Of a stretch of DNA of 21,389 nt, positions 14,654-21,389 are shown one piece after another. Numbering within the stretch: the stretch's first letter is position 1; each line of letters starts with the position of its first letter. The position numbers and the translations under genes were made by a program. A model generated the notes under the pieces. It saw nothing but the letters and a program-made list of their open reading frames with translations, did not search any database and was not told where the DNA came from. The stretch comes from an uncultured Muribaculaceae bacterium (GTDB lineage: Bacteria > Bacteroidota > Bacteroidia > Bacteroidales > Muribaculaceae), in contig CAJUKD010000036.1 of assembly GCA_910587235.1 (NCBI GenBank), forward strand, positions 1 through 21,389, read 5' to 3'.

Positions 14654-15907
14654 TTATATTTCAGGACCGAATGTCAGCGAACTGCTGTTTTCTGCAAAAT
14701 CTTCGGCAAGTACGCGTAATTGTGCTGAATTTACGGCATTTATCGCTTCGGCTGTGGCCGCAAGATTAGATGGTGCGCCTCTGAAGAGTGTTGTACGTGC
14801 GGCGGCCAATATATTGTTCTCGCGGTTGTCGGATGCCAATATTATCTGACCTATATATTGTTTTTTTGCTTTCTCTATGCGTGAAGCCGATAGTCCGCCG
14901 TCGGCGATTTGACGGAAAACGTCGCGTGTCAGATGCGAGCATCGTACGCTGTCCTCGGGATCGCATCCGAAATATACGGCCATCATTCCGCATCCGGTGA
15001 ACATCGAAGAAGATGTTTCGACCGAGTAGACAAGTCCGCGGCGTTCGCGTAGCGCCACATTCAGCAGCGAGTTCATACCCGGTCCTCCGGTGAGGTTAGT
15101 CAGCAACGACACGGCATGACGGCTGTCGCTGTAAAGTCCGGGCACTTCGATTCCGGTAACGCAATGAGCCTGATGGCTGTCGATAGTTTTACGGACATTG
15201 AATGCGTCGCGTTTTTTTTCTGATCCGGCCGTTTCAATGCGCTGCGGGATTGCGGTATTTTCCATTGTGCCGAAATATTTTTCCACCATTGCGCTTATTC
15301 GGCCGGCATTCTGCGAGCCGCTGTAGAACGCCACCATGTTGCCGGGAACGTAGAAGCGCCGCAGCCAGCCGGCACAAGCGGTGGAATCGAAACCGGCGAG
15401 TGTTTCGCGGGTTCCGAGGATGTTGTGTCCCACTCCGCGACCGGAAAACATAAGGTCCTCGAAATCGTCGAATACGGCATCGGACGGAGAGTCGAGATAT
15501 GAATCGATTTCGTCGGCAACGACATTGCGCTCTTTGTCGAGTTCGGCATCGGGAAAGCGGGAGTTGGACACGAGGTCGGATATAAGTTCCGCCGCGCGTT
15601 GTGCCGCTCCGGCAGGGAAAATGCTATAGACGACGGTTTCCTCTTTTGTGGTAAAGGCGTTGAGTTCTCCGCCCACGGCTTCCATACGGTTGATTATATG
15701 CCATGACGAGCGCTTGGACGTTCCTTTGAATATTGTATGTTCGACAAAGTGGGCCAGTCCGGCTTCATCCGGGCGTTCGTCGGCACTCCCGGCGCGCACT
15801 GCCACACCGAATATGCCGCTATGGGCTTTGGGCGTATGGCAGTGGACCAGACGCAGACCGTTGGAAAGTGTTGTGAGGGTTATTTCCTGTCGAGGAATTT
15901 TCATCAT
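14654..15907 (-). CDS. M16-family zinc metallopeptidase
   Basis: A 417-residue pitrilysin/processing-peptidase-type protein. The inverted zinc motif is H53-F-V-E56-H57, with the third ligand E133 exactly 76 residues on, as expected for an active M16B enzyme. The second, non-catalytic half carries the R/Y pair region GLVYSVETSSSMF. No signal peptide, so cytoplasmic by default, unlike the exported M16 proteins that come in pairs. Its ATG overlaps the ispG stop (ATGA, 15904-15907), so it is translationally coupled to isoprenoid and purine genes, an association with no obvious functional link. A second ATG at 15904 is an alternative start. Natural substrate unknown; B. subtilis relatives (MlpA/YmxG) have regulatory effects. 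Confidence 0.92.
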   Translation of the reverse strand: MMKIPRQEITLTTLSNGLRLVHCHTPKAHSGIFGVAVRAGSADERPDEAGLAHFVEHTIFKGTSKRSSWHIINRMEAVGGELNAFTTKEETVVYSIFPAGAAQRAAELISDLVSNSRFPDAELDKERNVVADEIDSYLDSPSDAVFDDFEDLMFSGRGVGHNILGTRETLAGFDSTACAGWLRRFYVPGNMVAFYSGSQNAGRISAMVEKYFGTMENTAIPQRIETAGSEKKRDAFNVRKTIDSHQAHCVTGIEVPGLYSDSRHAVSLLTNLTGGPGMNSLLNVALRERRGLVYSVETSSSMFTGCGMMAVYFGCDPEDSVRCSHLTRDVFRQIADGGLSASRIEKAKKQYIGQIILASDNRENNILAAARTTLFRGAPSNLAATAEAINAVNSAQLRVLAEDFAENSSSLTFGPEI

Positions 15908-17502
15908 GTTCTGTCAATCCAGTCGCCGTTGGATTTTATGAGTTCTATAAGCCGTGGAAGGGCTTCGGCGGCGGGTATGTTCTTTTCCACACATGTTTTG
16001 CCTTTGTAAAGGCTTACTTTGCCTGCAGCCGCGCCTACATAGCCGTAGTCGGCATCGGCCATCTCGCCGGGTCCATTGACTATACAGCCCATAACTCCTA
16101 TTTTCAGACCTTTCAGGTGCGAGCAGTTTGCTTTTATTTCTTTCAGCACGGATGGCAGGTCGAACAGAGTGCGTCCGCATCCGGGGCAGGCGATGAACTC
16201 TGTTTTGGAGATGCGGATGCGTGCGGCCTGCAGTATTCCGAGCATCAGGTTAGCATTGTCGTTGGCGTTCATAACGGTAGTATCGAGCCATACACCGTCG
16301 ATTCTGTCGCCATCGGAAATCAGTAGAGCACCGAAGTCGATGGATGCGGCCACGAGTGTTTCTTCAGCTGTCATCCTGTCGGGATATTCGAGTCTGACAA
16401 TCACAGGGGATACTGATTCAGGCGCGATGGAGTCGAGTTGCGCTCGTATGTGGCCTATGCGGTTTTCGTGTGCCGACGAGAGTACAGTTACTTCCTGAGG
16501 TATTTCTCCGGAGGCAATGTCGAGTCCCACGATAAGCATCTGCTGTCCGCCGCCTATTTTTCCGCATGGCTGCGAAGGAGTTTGGCGCCTACGGTCTTTG
16601 TCAAGCGGTTCTTTGATCGCAGGAGCATTCGCTATGCGGTTTATGTGCCGCACAAGCTCTCGGGCGACGGGCAGTTCGGCTTCGGGTGCCTCGCTGAGCG
16701 ACACACGTATGGTGTCGCCTATGCCGTCGGCCAGCAGTGAGCCTGTTCCGACGGCTGATTTTATCCGTCCGTCTTCGGCGTCGCCGGCTTCGGTCACACC
16801 GAGGTGCAGCGGGAAATCCATTCCCTCGGCATCCATCTGCCTTACGAGTAGCCGGACGGTTTCGGTCATGACAACCACATTTGACGCTTTGATGGATATT
16901 ACCACGTCTTGAAAATTCCGCTCTACGCATATCCTCAGGAATTCCATTACAGATTCGACCATGCCTGCGGGGGTATCGCCGTAACGGCTCATGATGCGGT
17001 CGCTCAGCGAACCGTGGTTTACGCCGAGGCGTATGGCCACACCGCGGTCGTGGCAGAGTTCGAGAAAGGGAATGAAGCGTGCACGGACTTTTTCTATTTC
17101 GGCGGCGTATTCGCTGTCGGTGTAGGTCAGGGCACGGAACGTACGTCCGGGGTCAACGAAGTTGCCTGGATTGATGCGTACTTTCTCGACTTCCTCGGCG
17201 GCGGCGAAGGCGGCGTCGGAATTGAAATGTATGTCGGCCACGAGAGGAGTGTCGATGCCGCGTTCGCGAAGTTTACGGCGTATTTCACCGAGATTGCGGG
17301 CATGGCGCACGCCTTGAGCTGTCAGACGGATTATGTCTGCTCCGGCAGAAGCTATGCGTTCGCACTGGGCCACGGAGGATTCGGTGTCGAGCGTGGCTGT
17401 ATTTGTCATCGATTGCAGACGCACAGGGGCGTCGGCTCCGATGGTCGTATTGCCTACGCGAACGCAGTGCGTGTGTCTTCTGGAGTAATTATAGCGGCTC
17501 AT
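15904..17502 (-). CDS. ispG: 4-hydroxy-3-methylbut-2-enyl diphosphate synthase (IspG/GcpE), three-domain type
   Basis: Iron-sulfur enzyme of the MEP pathway converting MEcPP to HMBPP. The N-terminal TIM barrel (VGNTTIGADAPVRLQSMTNT, VADIHFN, RINPGNF, RLGVNHGSL, HLGVTEAGD) is followed by an inserted domain near 285-425, then the cluster-binding domain with C439 and C442 (CPGCGRTLFDL), C473 and E480 (GCIVNGPGE). The insertion marks the plant/Chlamydiae/Bacteroidota type, but 532 residues is short compared with the roughly 600 I recall for Bacteroides enzymes, so the middle domain is trimmed. ATGA overlaps on both sides couple it to purE upstream and the M16 peptidase downstream. Cytoplasmic; needs reduced ferredoxin or flavodoxin. 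Confidence 0.96.
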   Translation of the reverse strand: MSRYNYSRRHTHCVRVGNTTIGADAPVRLQSMTNTATLDTESSVAQCERIASAGADIIRLTAQGVRHARNLGEIRRKLRERGIDTPLVADIHFNSDAAFAAAEEVEKVRINPGNFVDPGRTFRALTYTDSEYAAEIEKVRARFIPFLELCHDRGVAIRLGVNHGSLSDRIMSRYGDTPAGMVESVMEFLRICVERNFQDVVISIKASNVVVMTETVRLLVRQMDAEGMDFPLHLGVTEAGDAEDGRIKSAVGTGSLLADGIGDTIRVSLSEAPEAELPVARELVRHINRIANAPAIKEPLDKDRRRQTPSQPCGKIGGGQQMLIVGLDIASGEIPQEVTVLSSAHENRIGHIRAQLDSIAPESVSPVIVRLEYPDRMTAEETLVAASIDFGALLISDGDRIDGVWLDTTVMNANDNANLMLGILQAARIRISKTEFIACPGCGRTLFDLPSVLKEIKANCSHLKGLKIGVMGCIVNGPGEMADADYGYVGAAAGKVSLYKGKTCVEKNIPAAEALPRLIELIKSNGDWIDRT

Positions 17503-18002
17503 CGCTTCAGCATGAATTTGTATTCGTCGATTTGATTCAGCTCGCGGTCGGCTTTGACAACCTTGTCGGCCAGAGTGCTGCAGTATTGTTCGTAGCGTCC
17601 GGCTACATCGCTGTCGGAAAGCGAGAGGATGCGGACGGCCAGTACGGCGGCATTAAGCGCGCCGTTTATGCCTACGGTGGCGACGGGTATGCCTGGAGGC
17701 ATCTGCACGATAGAGCATAGGGCGTCGATACCTGAAAGGCTTGCGGCGACAGGTACACCTATCACCGGAACAGTGGTCATTGCGGCGATAACACCCGGCA
17801 ATGCGGCAGCCATGCCTGCGGCGGCAATGATTACTTTTACGCCGCGCGCTTTTGCTCCGGCGGCGAATTCTTCGACGTCGGCCGGTGTGCGGTGTGCGCT
17901 AAGCGCACGGAGTTCAAACGGTACTTCCATCTGTTCGAGGAAATCGGCTGCTTTGCGGAGTACGGGAAGATCGGATGTGCTTCCCATTATGATGCTTACC
18001 AT
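17499..18002 (-). CDS. purE: N5-carboxyaminoimidazole ribonucleotide mutase
   Basis: A 167-residue class I PurE that moves the carboxyl group of N5-CAIR to give CAIR in purine synthesis; class I enzymes are octamers. Recognised by MGSTSD (6-11), SAHRTP (35-40) holding catalytic H37, and VQMPPGIPV. The usual second-histidine motif AAHLPG reads AAALPG here (A67 in place of His), which is unusual and visible in the DNA as GCA at 17804-17802. Everything else looks intact. It lies 24 bases after the PAP2-like gene and its stop overlaps the ispG start (17499-17502), so it belongs to the long minus-strand operon. Confidence 0.95.
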   Translation of the reverse strand: MVSIIMGSTSDLPVLRKAADFLEQMEVPFELRALSAHRTPADVEEFAAGAKARGVKVIIAAAGMAAALPGVIAAMTTVPVIGVPVAASLSGIDALCSIVQMPPGIPVATVGINGALNAAVLAVRILSLSDSDVAGRYEQYCSTLADKVVKADRELNQIDEYKFMLKR

Positions 18003-18026
18003 GTGTTGTGATTGGTTTTTGTGATA

Positions 18027-18683
18027 TCAGTGACAGACAGCCATCAGAGTGGCCAGTTCTATGCCGAAGCCGAGCGCGGCTCCGGCAGCAACCTGTCCTA
18101 ATGTGTGACGGTTGAGTATAAGGCGGGCGGATGCGACAAGTCCGACGAGTATGAAGGCAAGAGAAACCCACAGGAGTCCGTCGCCGGAAAGCATGTTGCG
18201 GTCTGCAAGCCAGAACAATATGCCGGCAAGACCTCCCGTCGCTCCGGTGTGGGCGCTGATTTTCCACCAGTGTGTTATCAGCATTGCCGTTGCGGACGTC
18301 AGTGCGGCCCCTATGAAGAAAATTATCAGCCACAGCGGTGCGTGGATTGCATATACGTATGCCGAGGCTCCGAGATAGCAGATGATTGTTGCCATGTAGG
18401 GGGCTGTGCGTTCCCGCGGGTCCGAAATGCTTGCATCACTGACTTTTCCCATGCGCATCAGAATGAATATGAATGTCATGGGTAGTAAGGCCGTGATAAA
18501 TGTTATACCAAGGCATGCTGTCACGCGTACGCCGACGCCGAGTATGCTTAGTTGTGTGAGCATAACGGCAATAATCATGGCATAAGTCGGTACAAGCAGC
18601 GGAGAGAAGACATCGCTGACGATGTTTGCCGTCAATGTCAGACCGCGTGGAAGAGCTGTGGTTTTATCGTTGTCGCTGTTCAT
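18027..18683 (-). CDS. PAP2-like integral membrane phosphatase
   Basis: A 218-residue, very hydrophobic protein with about six transmembrane helices. Three weak PAP2 phosphatase motifs are in the right order: DPRERTAP (88-95) where KxxxxxxRP is expected, S143-A-H-T-G for PSGH, and SARLILNRHTLGQ (185-197) for SRxxxxxHxxxD with H193. The last position is Q rather than the canonical D, and the first motif lacks the normal lysine spacing, so activity is uncertain. Possible substrates are lipid phosphates or undecaprenyl pyrophosphate. It sits between rpoN and purE with gaps of 30 and 24 bases and no separate promoter seen. Confidence 0.75.
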   Translation of the reverse strand: MNSDNDKTTALPRGLTLTANIVSDVFSPLLVPTYAMIIAVMLTQLSILGVGVRVTACLGITFITALLPMTFIFILMRMGKVSDASISDPRERTAPYMATIICYLGASAYVYAIHAPLWLIIFFIGAALTSATAMLITHWWKISAHTGATGGLAGILFWLADRNMLSGDGLLWVSLAFILVGLVASARLILNRHTLGQVAAGAALGFGIELATLMAVCH

Positions 18684-18713
18684 TACTTTTTATTGTTATA
18701 ACATCCGGAGGCC

Positions 18714-20192
18714 TTAGAATTCTTTTCGGAGCCGTGCTACAGGCAGCCCCAGACGTTCGCGGTATTTTGCAACCGTACGCCGCGCTATGTCAAGGCCGCC
18801 GTCGAGCAGGCGCAGACGCAGCTCTTCGTCGCTCAGTGGATGTTTCTTGTCTTCTGCAGTTATTATTTCTGTAAGAGTCTGCATGATAAGGTGCGATGAA
18901 GCGTCGTTGTCGCCTGTAGGGCGTTCGCTGAAAAAAAGTTTCAAAGGGTATATTCCGTGCGCCGTAAGCACATATTTGCCTGTTGCCGCACGTGATATTA
19001 CTGATAAATCAAGTCCTGTGCTTGCCGAGATGTCTTTAAGTATCAGCGGATGCAGGAGTGATTTGTCGCCTGTAATGAAAAAGTCTTTCTGGCGTTCGAC
19101 TATCGCACGCATCACGGCCAGCAGAGTTTGCGAACGCATCCGCATCATCGTAATGAAAGATGAGGCCTCGTCGTACTTCCGTTTTATGAACGCGCGGGCT
19201 TCGCGGCGGCGCGAGTCGGAGATATGAAGCGGTTCCGGTTCGGGACGGAACGATTCCGATATTTCCAGTTCGGGAACACGGCTCAGTAGCGAAACGGAGA
19301 AAGAACCATCGGTCTGGTCATAGTCGACACTGAAATCAGGAACTATGTGGCGCATGCGTTCGCCCGCACGGCTGTTGACAAGGAGCGATCCCGGTTTTGG
19401 ATTTAAGCTGCGGATAAGGTCGAGTGCATCCTGAAGCACGTCGTTGTCGACGCTCAGGCGAGTCCGCAGTTTTTCGAAGTGTTTTTTTGAGAACAGATCG
19501 AAGTGTTTGTCTATGATTTCTTCGGCCGTACGCCTGACAAGACTGTTGTCAAGACGTTGCAGTTGCAGCAGAATGCAGTCACGCAGGTCAACGGCGCATA
19601 TTCCGGCCGGATCGAGTGTGCGTATGGCGTCGAAAACATGTTTCAATGTTGCAGGAGCCACATCTATCCCTTCGGCAATAGCCATATCGTCGGCAATGGC
19701 GTCGAGCGGTCGCGTGAGGTATCCGTTATCGTCGAGATTACCGGTTATATAGGCCGCTATTTTCCGTTCGGTTTCGTCAAGGTCGAGTTCGGCCAGCCGT
19801 TTGTCCATGGCTTCGACAATGGAATCTTCATCGTCGCTTGCGCCGAATGCTTCGTAGTGTATGTCGTCGGGAGAGTTGTTGTTGGCACTCAGGCGGTACG
19901 ACGGTATGTCGTCGTCGTGTCCGTAGTCGGCAAGCTGAAGCTCGTCGGCCGTTTCGTTGAAATCGTCGGTGTCTGTACCGTTTTCTTCAGGAACGCTGTC
20001 GGGAGAGGCGACTTCTTCCAATGCGGGATTTTCGTCGAGTTCGCGGCGCACTTCATCCTCGACTTCGGGCGTATTCATTTCGAGAATGCGTCCGAAGCGT
20101 ACTTGCATAGGATTCAGTTTCTGCAACAGCCGGCTTTCCTGAGTCTGCCTTAGCGCTTCCTTCATCGGCGGGTATTCAGCAGGGCGTGCCAT
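18714..20192 (-). CDS. rpoN: RNA polymerase sigma-54 factor
   Basis: A 492-residue sigma-54. Region I is the glutamine/leucine-rich N terminus (RQTQESRLLQKLNPMQVRF), which holds the polymerase inactive until an AAA+ activator acts. Region II is a long acidic linker (about 55-125). The core-binding domain follows (LAELDLDETERKIAAYITGNLDDNGYL), then the helix-turn-helix and the C-terminal RpoN box ARRTVAKYRE (470-479), an exact consensus that reads the -24 element. No AAA+ activator gene is present in the window. The start is uncertain: the ATG at 20192 lies in a hairpin loop, and the ATG at 20165 would give MKEALRQTQE, closer to typical sigma-54 N termini. The gene begins 28 bases after trpS. 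Confidence 0.96.
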   Translation of the reverse strand: MARPAEYPPMKEALRQTQESRLLQKLNPMQVRFGRILEMNTPEVEDEVRRELDENPALEEVASPDSVPEENGTDTDDFNETADELQLADYGHDDDIPSYRLSANNNSPDDIHYEAFGASDDEDSIVEAMDKRLAELDLDETERKIAAYITGNLDDNGYLTRPLDAIADDMAIAEGIDVAPATLKHVFDAIRTLDPAGICAVDLRDCILLQLQRLDNSLVRRTAEEIIDKHFDLFSKKHFEKLRTRLSVDNDVLQDALDLIRSLNPKPGSLLVNSRAGERMRHIVPDFSVDYDQTDGSFSVSLLSRVPELEISESFRPEPEPLHISDSRRREARAFIKRKYDEASSFITMMRMRSQTLLAVMRAIVERQKDFFITGDKSLLHPLILKDISASTGLDLSVISRAATGKYVLTAHGIYPLKLFFSERPTGDNDASSHLIMQTLTEIITAEDKKHPLSDEELRLRLLDGGLDIARRTVAKYRERLGLPVARLRKEF

Positions 20193-20206
20193 GCGTCGGC
20201 ACGCCC
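20182..20206 (-). promoter_or_regulatory. GC-rich hairpin over the rpoN start codon
   Basis: On the minus strand GGGCGTGCC (20206-20198) and GGCACGCCC (20190-20182) are perfect nine-base inverted arms around the loop GACGCAT. The rpoN ATG (20192-20190) straddles the loop and the first base of the downstream arm. No U tract follows, so it is a poor terminator for trpS; translation control of rpoN, or simply leader sequence if the ATG at 20165 is the real start, are the other readings. Confidence 0.55.
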
Positions 20207-20220
20207 CATGATGTTAAAGG

Positions 20221-21315
20221 TCAATAGAATTTGCGGAACCCCATTATTTCTTTCATTTCGGCAAGAGTGCGTGCAGCGCGTGCGCGTGCGCGTTCGCCGC
20301 CCTCGCGTACCACGCGGCCTATATATGCGTCGTCGGCAAGAATGTCGGTCACGCGTTCGCGGATAGGGGTGGTTACAGCCAGAATATCTTCGGCAAGCTG
20401 CTTTTTAAGGTCGCCGTAGCGTATGGAGCAATCTGCGTATGCTTTGCGGAACGATTCCACGACTTCGGGTGCGGATGTCAGTTCAAGCAAGGTGAAGAGG
20501 TTGGCGACAGGTTCGCTCATGGGGGAATCAGGAGCTTGTGGACCTTCGTCGGTTGTGGCCCTCATCACTTTCTTGCGCAGTGCTTTAGGCTCGTCGACAA
20601 GATAGATGCAGTTGCCTTCGCTTTTACCCATTTTTCCGGAACCGTCGAGTCCGGGGACTTTGACAGGAGCGCCGCCGAAGTTGAAATCGGTGGGTTCAGG
20701 GAAGAAATCGACGCCGTAAAATGAGTTGAATCGGCGAGCGAATCGGCGAGTCAGTTCAAGATGTTGCAGCTGGTCTTTGCCTACGGGCACCTTGGTTGCT
20801 TTCTGGATAAGGATATCGACGGCCATAAGTGTAGGGTAGGTAAGCAGCCCGGCGTTCACGCGCTTGTTGGTTTCGTTGCCGATTATCTGTTTTTCGAATG
20901 CTTCATCGTCGTTGTCGCTGTCATTGCCGGGAGCTGTGATGCCGAGGGCTTTGCGGGCTTTGTCCTTGAAAGAGGCCGTACGCATAAGTTCTCCGACTCC
21001 GACATGCATGTTCAGCAGAAGATACATTTCCGATATTTCGGGAATGTCGCTTTGTACGAATATGGTGGCTTTATCGGGGTCGATGCCTGCGGCGAGGTAT
21101 TCGGCGAGTATGGTCTTGACGTTGGCGTGGAGCTGTTTTGCGTCGGGGTGTGTGGTGAGCGAGTGGAGGTCGGCCACAAAGAAGTTGCAGTCGTAGTCGT
21201 CCTGCAGCTTGACAAATTTGCGGAGTGCTCCGTAGTAGTTTCCCAGATGGAGGTTTCCTGTAGAGCGGATGCCGCTGAGAATCAGTTCTTTCTTAGGTGA
21301 TGTTTTTTCGGACAT
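20221..21315 (-). CDS. trpS: Tryptophan--tRNA ligase
   Basis: Class I aminoacyl-tRNA synthetase, 364 residues from this start. The HIGH signature is H23-L-G-N (GNLHLGNYYGA), and the KMSKS loop is GKMGKSEGN near residue 229. PVGKDQLQHLELTR is the expected tryptophanyl-adenylate region. Compared with E. coli TrpS there are about 28 extra, partly acidic residues (around 122-150) between FKDKA and NAGLLTYP. The open frame extends to a TTG at 21333, but the -7 box at 21338-21345 puts transcription start almost on that codon, so I chose the ATG at 21315 (MSEKTSPKKE). It is the first gene of the right-hand minus-strand series. Confidence 0.95.
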   Translation of the reverse strand: MSEKTSPKKELILSGIRSTGNLHLGNYYGALRKFVKLQDDYDCNFFVADLHSLTTHPDAKQLHANVKTILAEYLAAGIDPDKATIFVQSDIPEISEMYLLLNMHVGVGELMRTASFKDKARKALGITAPGNDSDNDDEAFEKQIIGNETNKRVNAGLLTYPTLMAVDILIQKATKVPVGKDQLQHLELTRRFARRFNSFYGVDFFPEPTDFNFGGAPVKVPGLDGSGKMGKSEGNCIYLVDEPKALRKKVMRATTDEGPQAPDSPMSEPVANLFTLLELTSAPEVVESFRKAYADCSIRYGDLKKQLAEDILAVTTPIRERVTDILADDAYIGRVVREGGERARARAARTLAEMKEIMGFRKFY

Positions 21316-21337
21316 TTCAAAAATATTTTTCAATGTA

Positions 21338-21345
21338 CAAAGTTA
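21338..21345 (-). promoter_or_regulatory. -7 box (TAACTTTG) of trpS
   Basis: TAACTTTG on the minus strand is identical to the ilvA -7 box. Transcription should start near 21332, about 17 bases before the ATG at 21315. No clear -33 TTG is seen at the usual distance. The rest of the right edge (21346-21389) is intergenic, A-rich, with nothing I can name. Confidence 0.55.
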
Positions 21346-21389
21346 CTACAAAAAAGTGAAATGCGGAAAGATATAGTGATAGAATTGAG

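Noticed and set aside
16909..17535. 208-codon plus-strand frame
   Set aside because: Antisense to ispG and the end of purE, both certain genes; no domain visible.
21316..21333. TTG start of trpS at 21333
   Set aside because: It coincides with the predicted transcription start; the ATG at 21315 gives a standard N terminus.
1..21389. Search by eye for tRNA, CRISPR, transposase, integrase, toxin-antitoxin or restriction genes
   Set aside because: None found. Coding density is high and the gaps contain only the promoters, leaders and hairpins listed.

Overview
The window looks like chromosomal core DNA of a member of the Bacteroidales (Bacteroidota), most plausibly a Muribaculaceae-like gut anaerobe. 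The family-level guess rests on overall impression and is weak. The order-level call rests on TAnnTTTG-type -7 promoter boxes (for example 7313-7320, 10953-10960, 3094-3101, 21338-21345), the lack of clear Shine-Dalgarno sequences, an IspG of the long type with an inserted domain, and gene content typical of the group. About 94% of the window is coding. I see no tRNA, rRNA, CRISPR array, insertion sequence, prophage or integrase. No gap without a gene exceeds 185 bases.

Left block, minus strand (about 60-3125): threonine ammonia-lyase (ilvA), a C1-type papain-like peptidase that is probably a lipoprotein, and a small YfcE-type metallophosphoesterase. They are spaced by 11-13 bases and read as one operon from a promoter at 3094-3125, ending at a hairpin just after the last stop.

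Second block, plus strand (3114-7259): an interlocked divergent promoter faces a four-gene run. It encodes a polytopic six-cluster polyferredoxin with an internal twin-arginine motif, a Tat-type aldo/keto reductase with two C-terminal 4Fe-4S clusters, a DUF1893 protein coupled through an ATGA overlap, and the ribosome-assembly GTPase EngB. The first three look like an undescribed electron-transfer module acting across the inner membrane. This is the most interesting system in the window.

Third block, plus strand (7291-13809): a five-repeat DUF349 protein with its own good promoter and a structured leader; a strong terminator; an orphan WcaJ-type polyprenyl-phosphate glycosyl-1-phosphate transferase preceded by a C9 tract; then, from a further promoter with a possible upstream operator, a long-chain acyl-CoA synthetase overlapping a secreted alpha/beta hydrolase.

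Right block, minus strand (13660-21345): a near-continuous series trpS, rpoN, a PAP2-like membrane protein, purE, ispG, an M16 zinc peptidase and a secreted acetyl-esterase-like hydrolase. The purE/ispG and ispG/M16 junctions are 4-base ATGA overlaps. The last gene overlaps the opposing hydrolase gene tail to tail by 9 bases, and its likely terminator lies inside that opposing gene. Unusual points here are an Ala replacing a conserved His in PurE, a shortened insertion domain in IspG, and a hairpin placed over the rpoN start codon.
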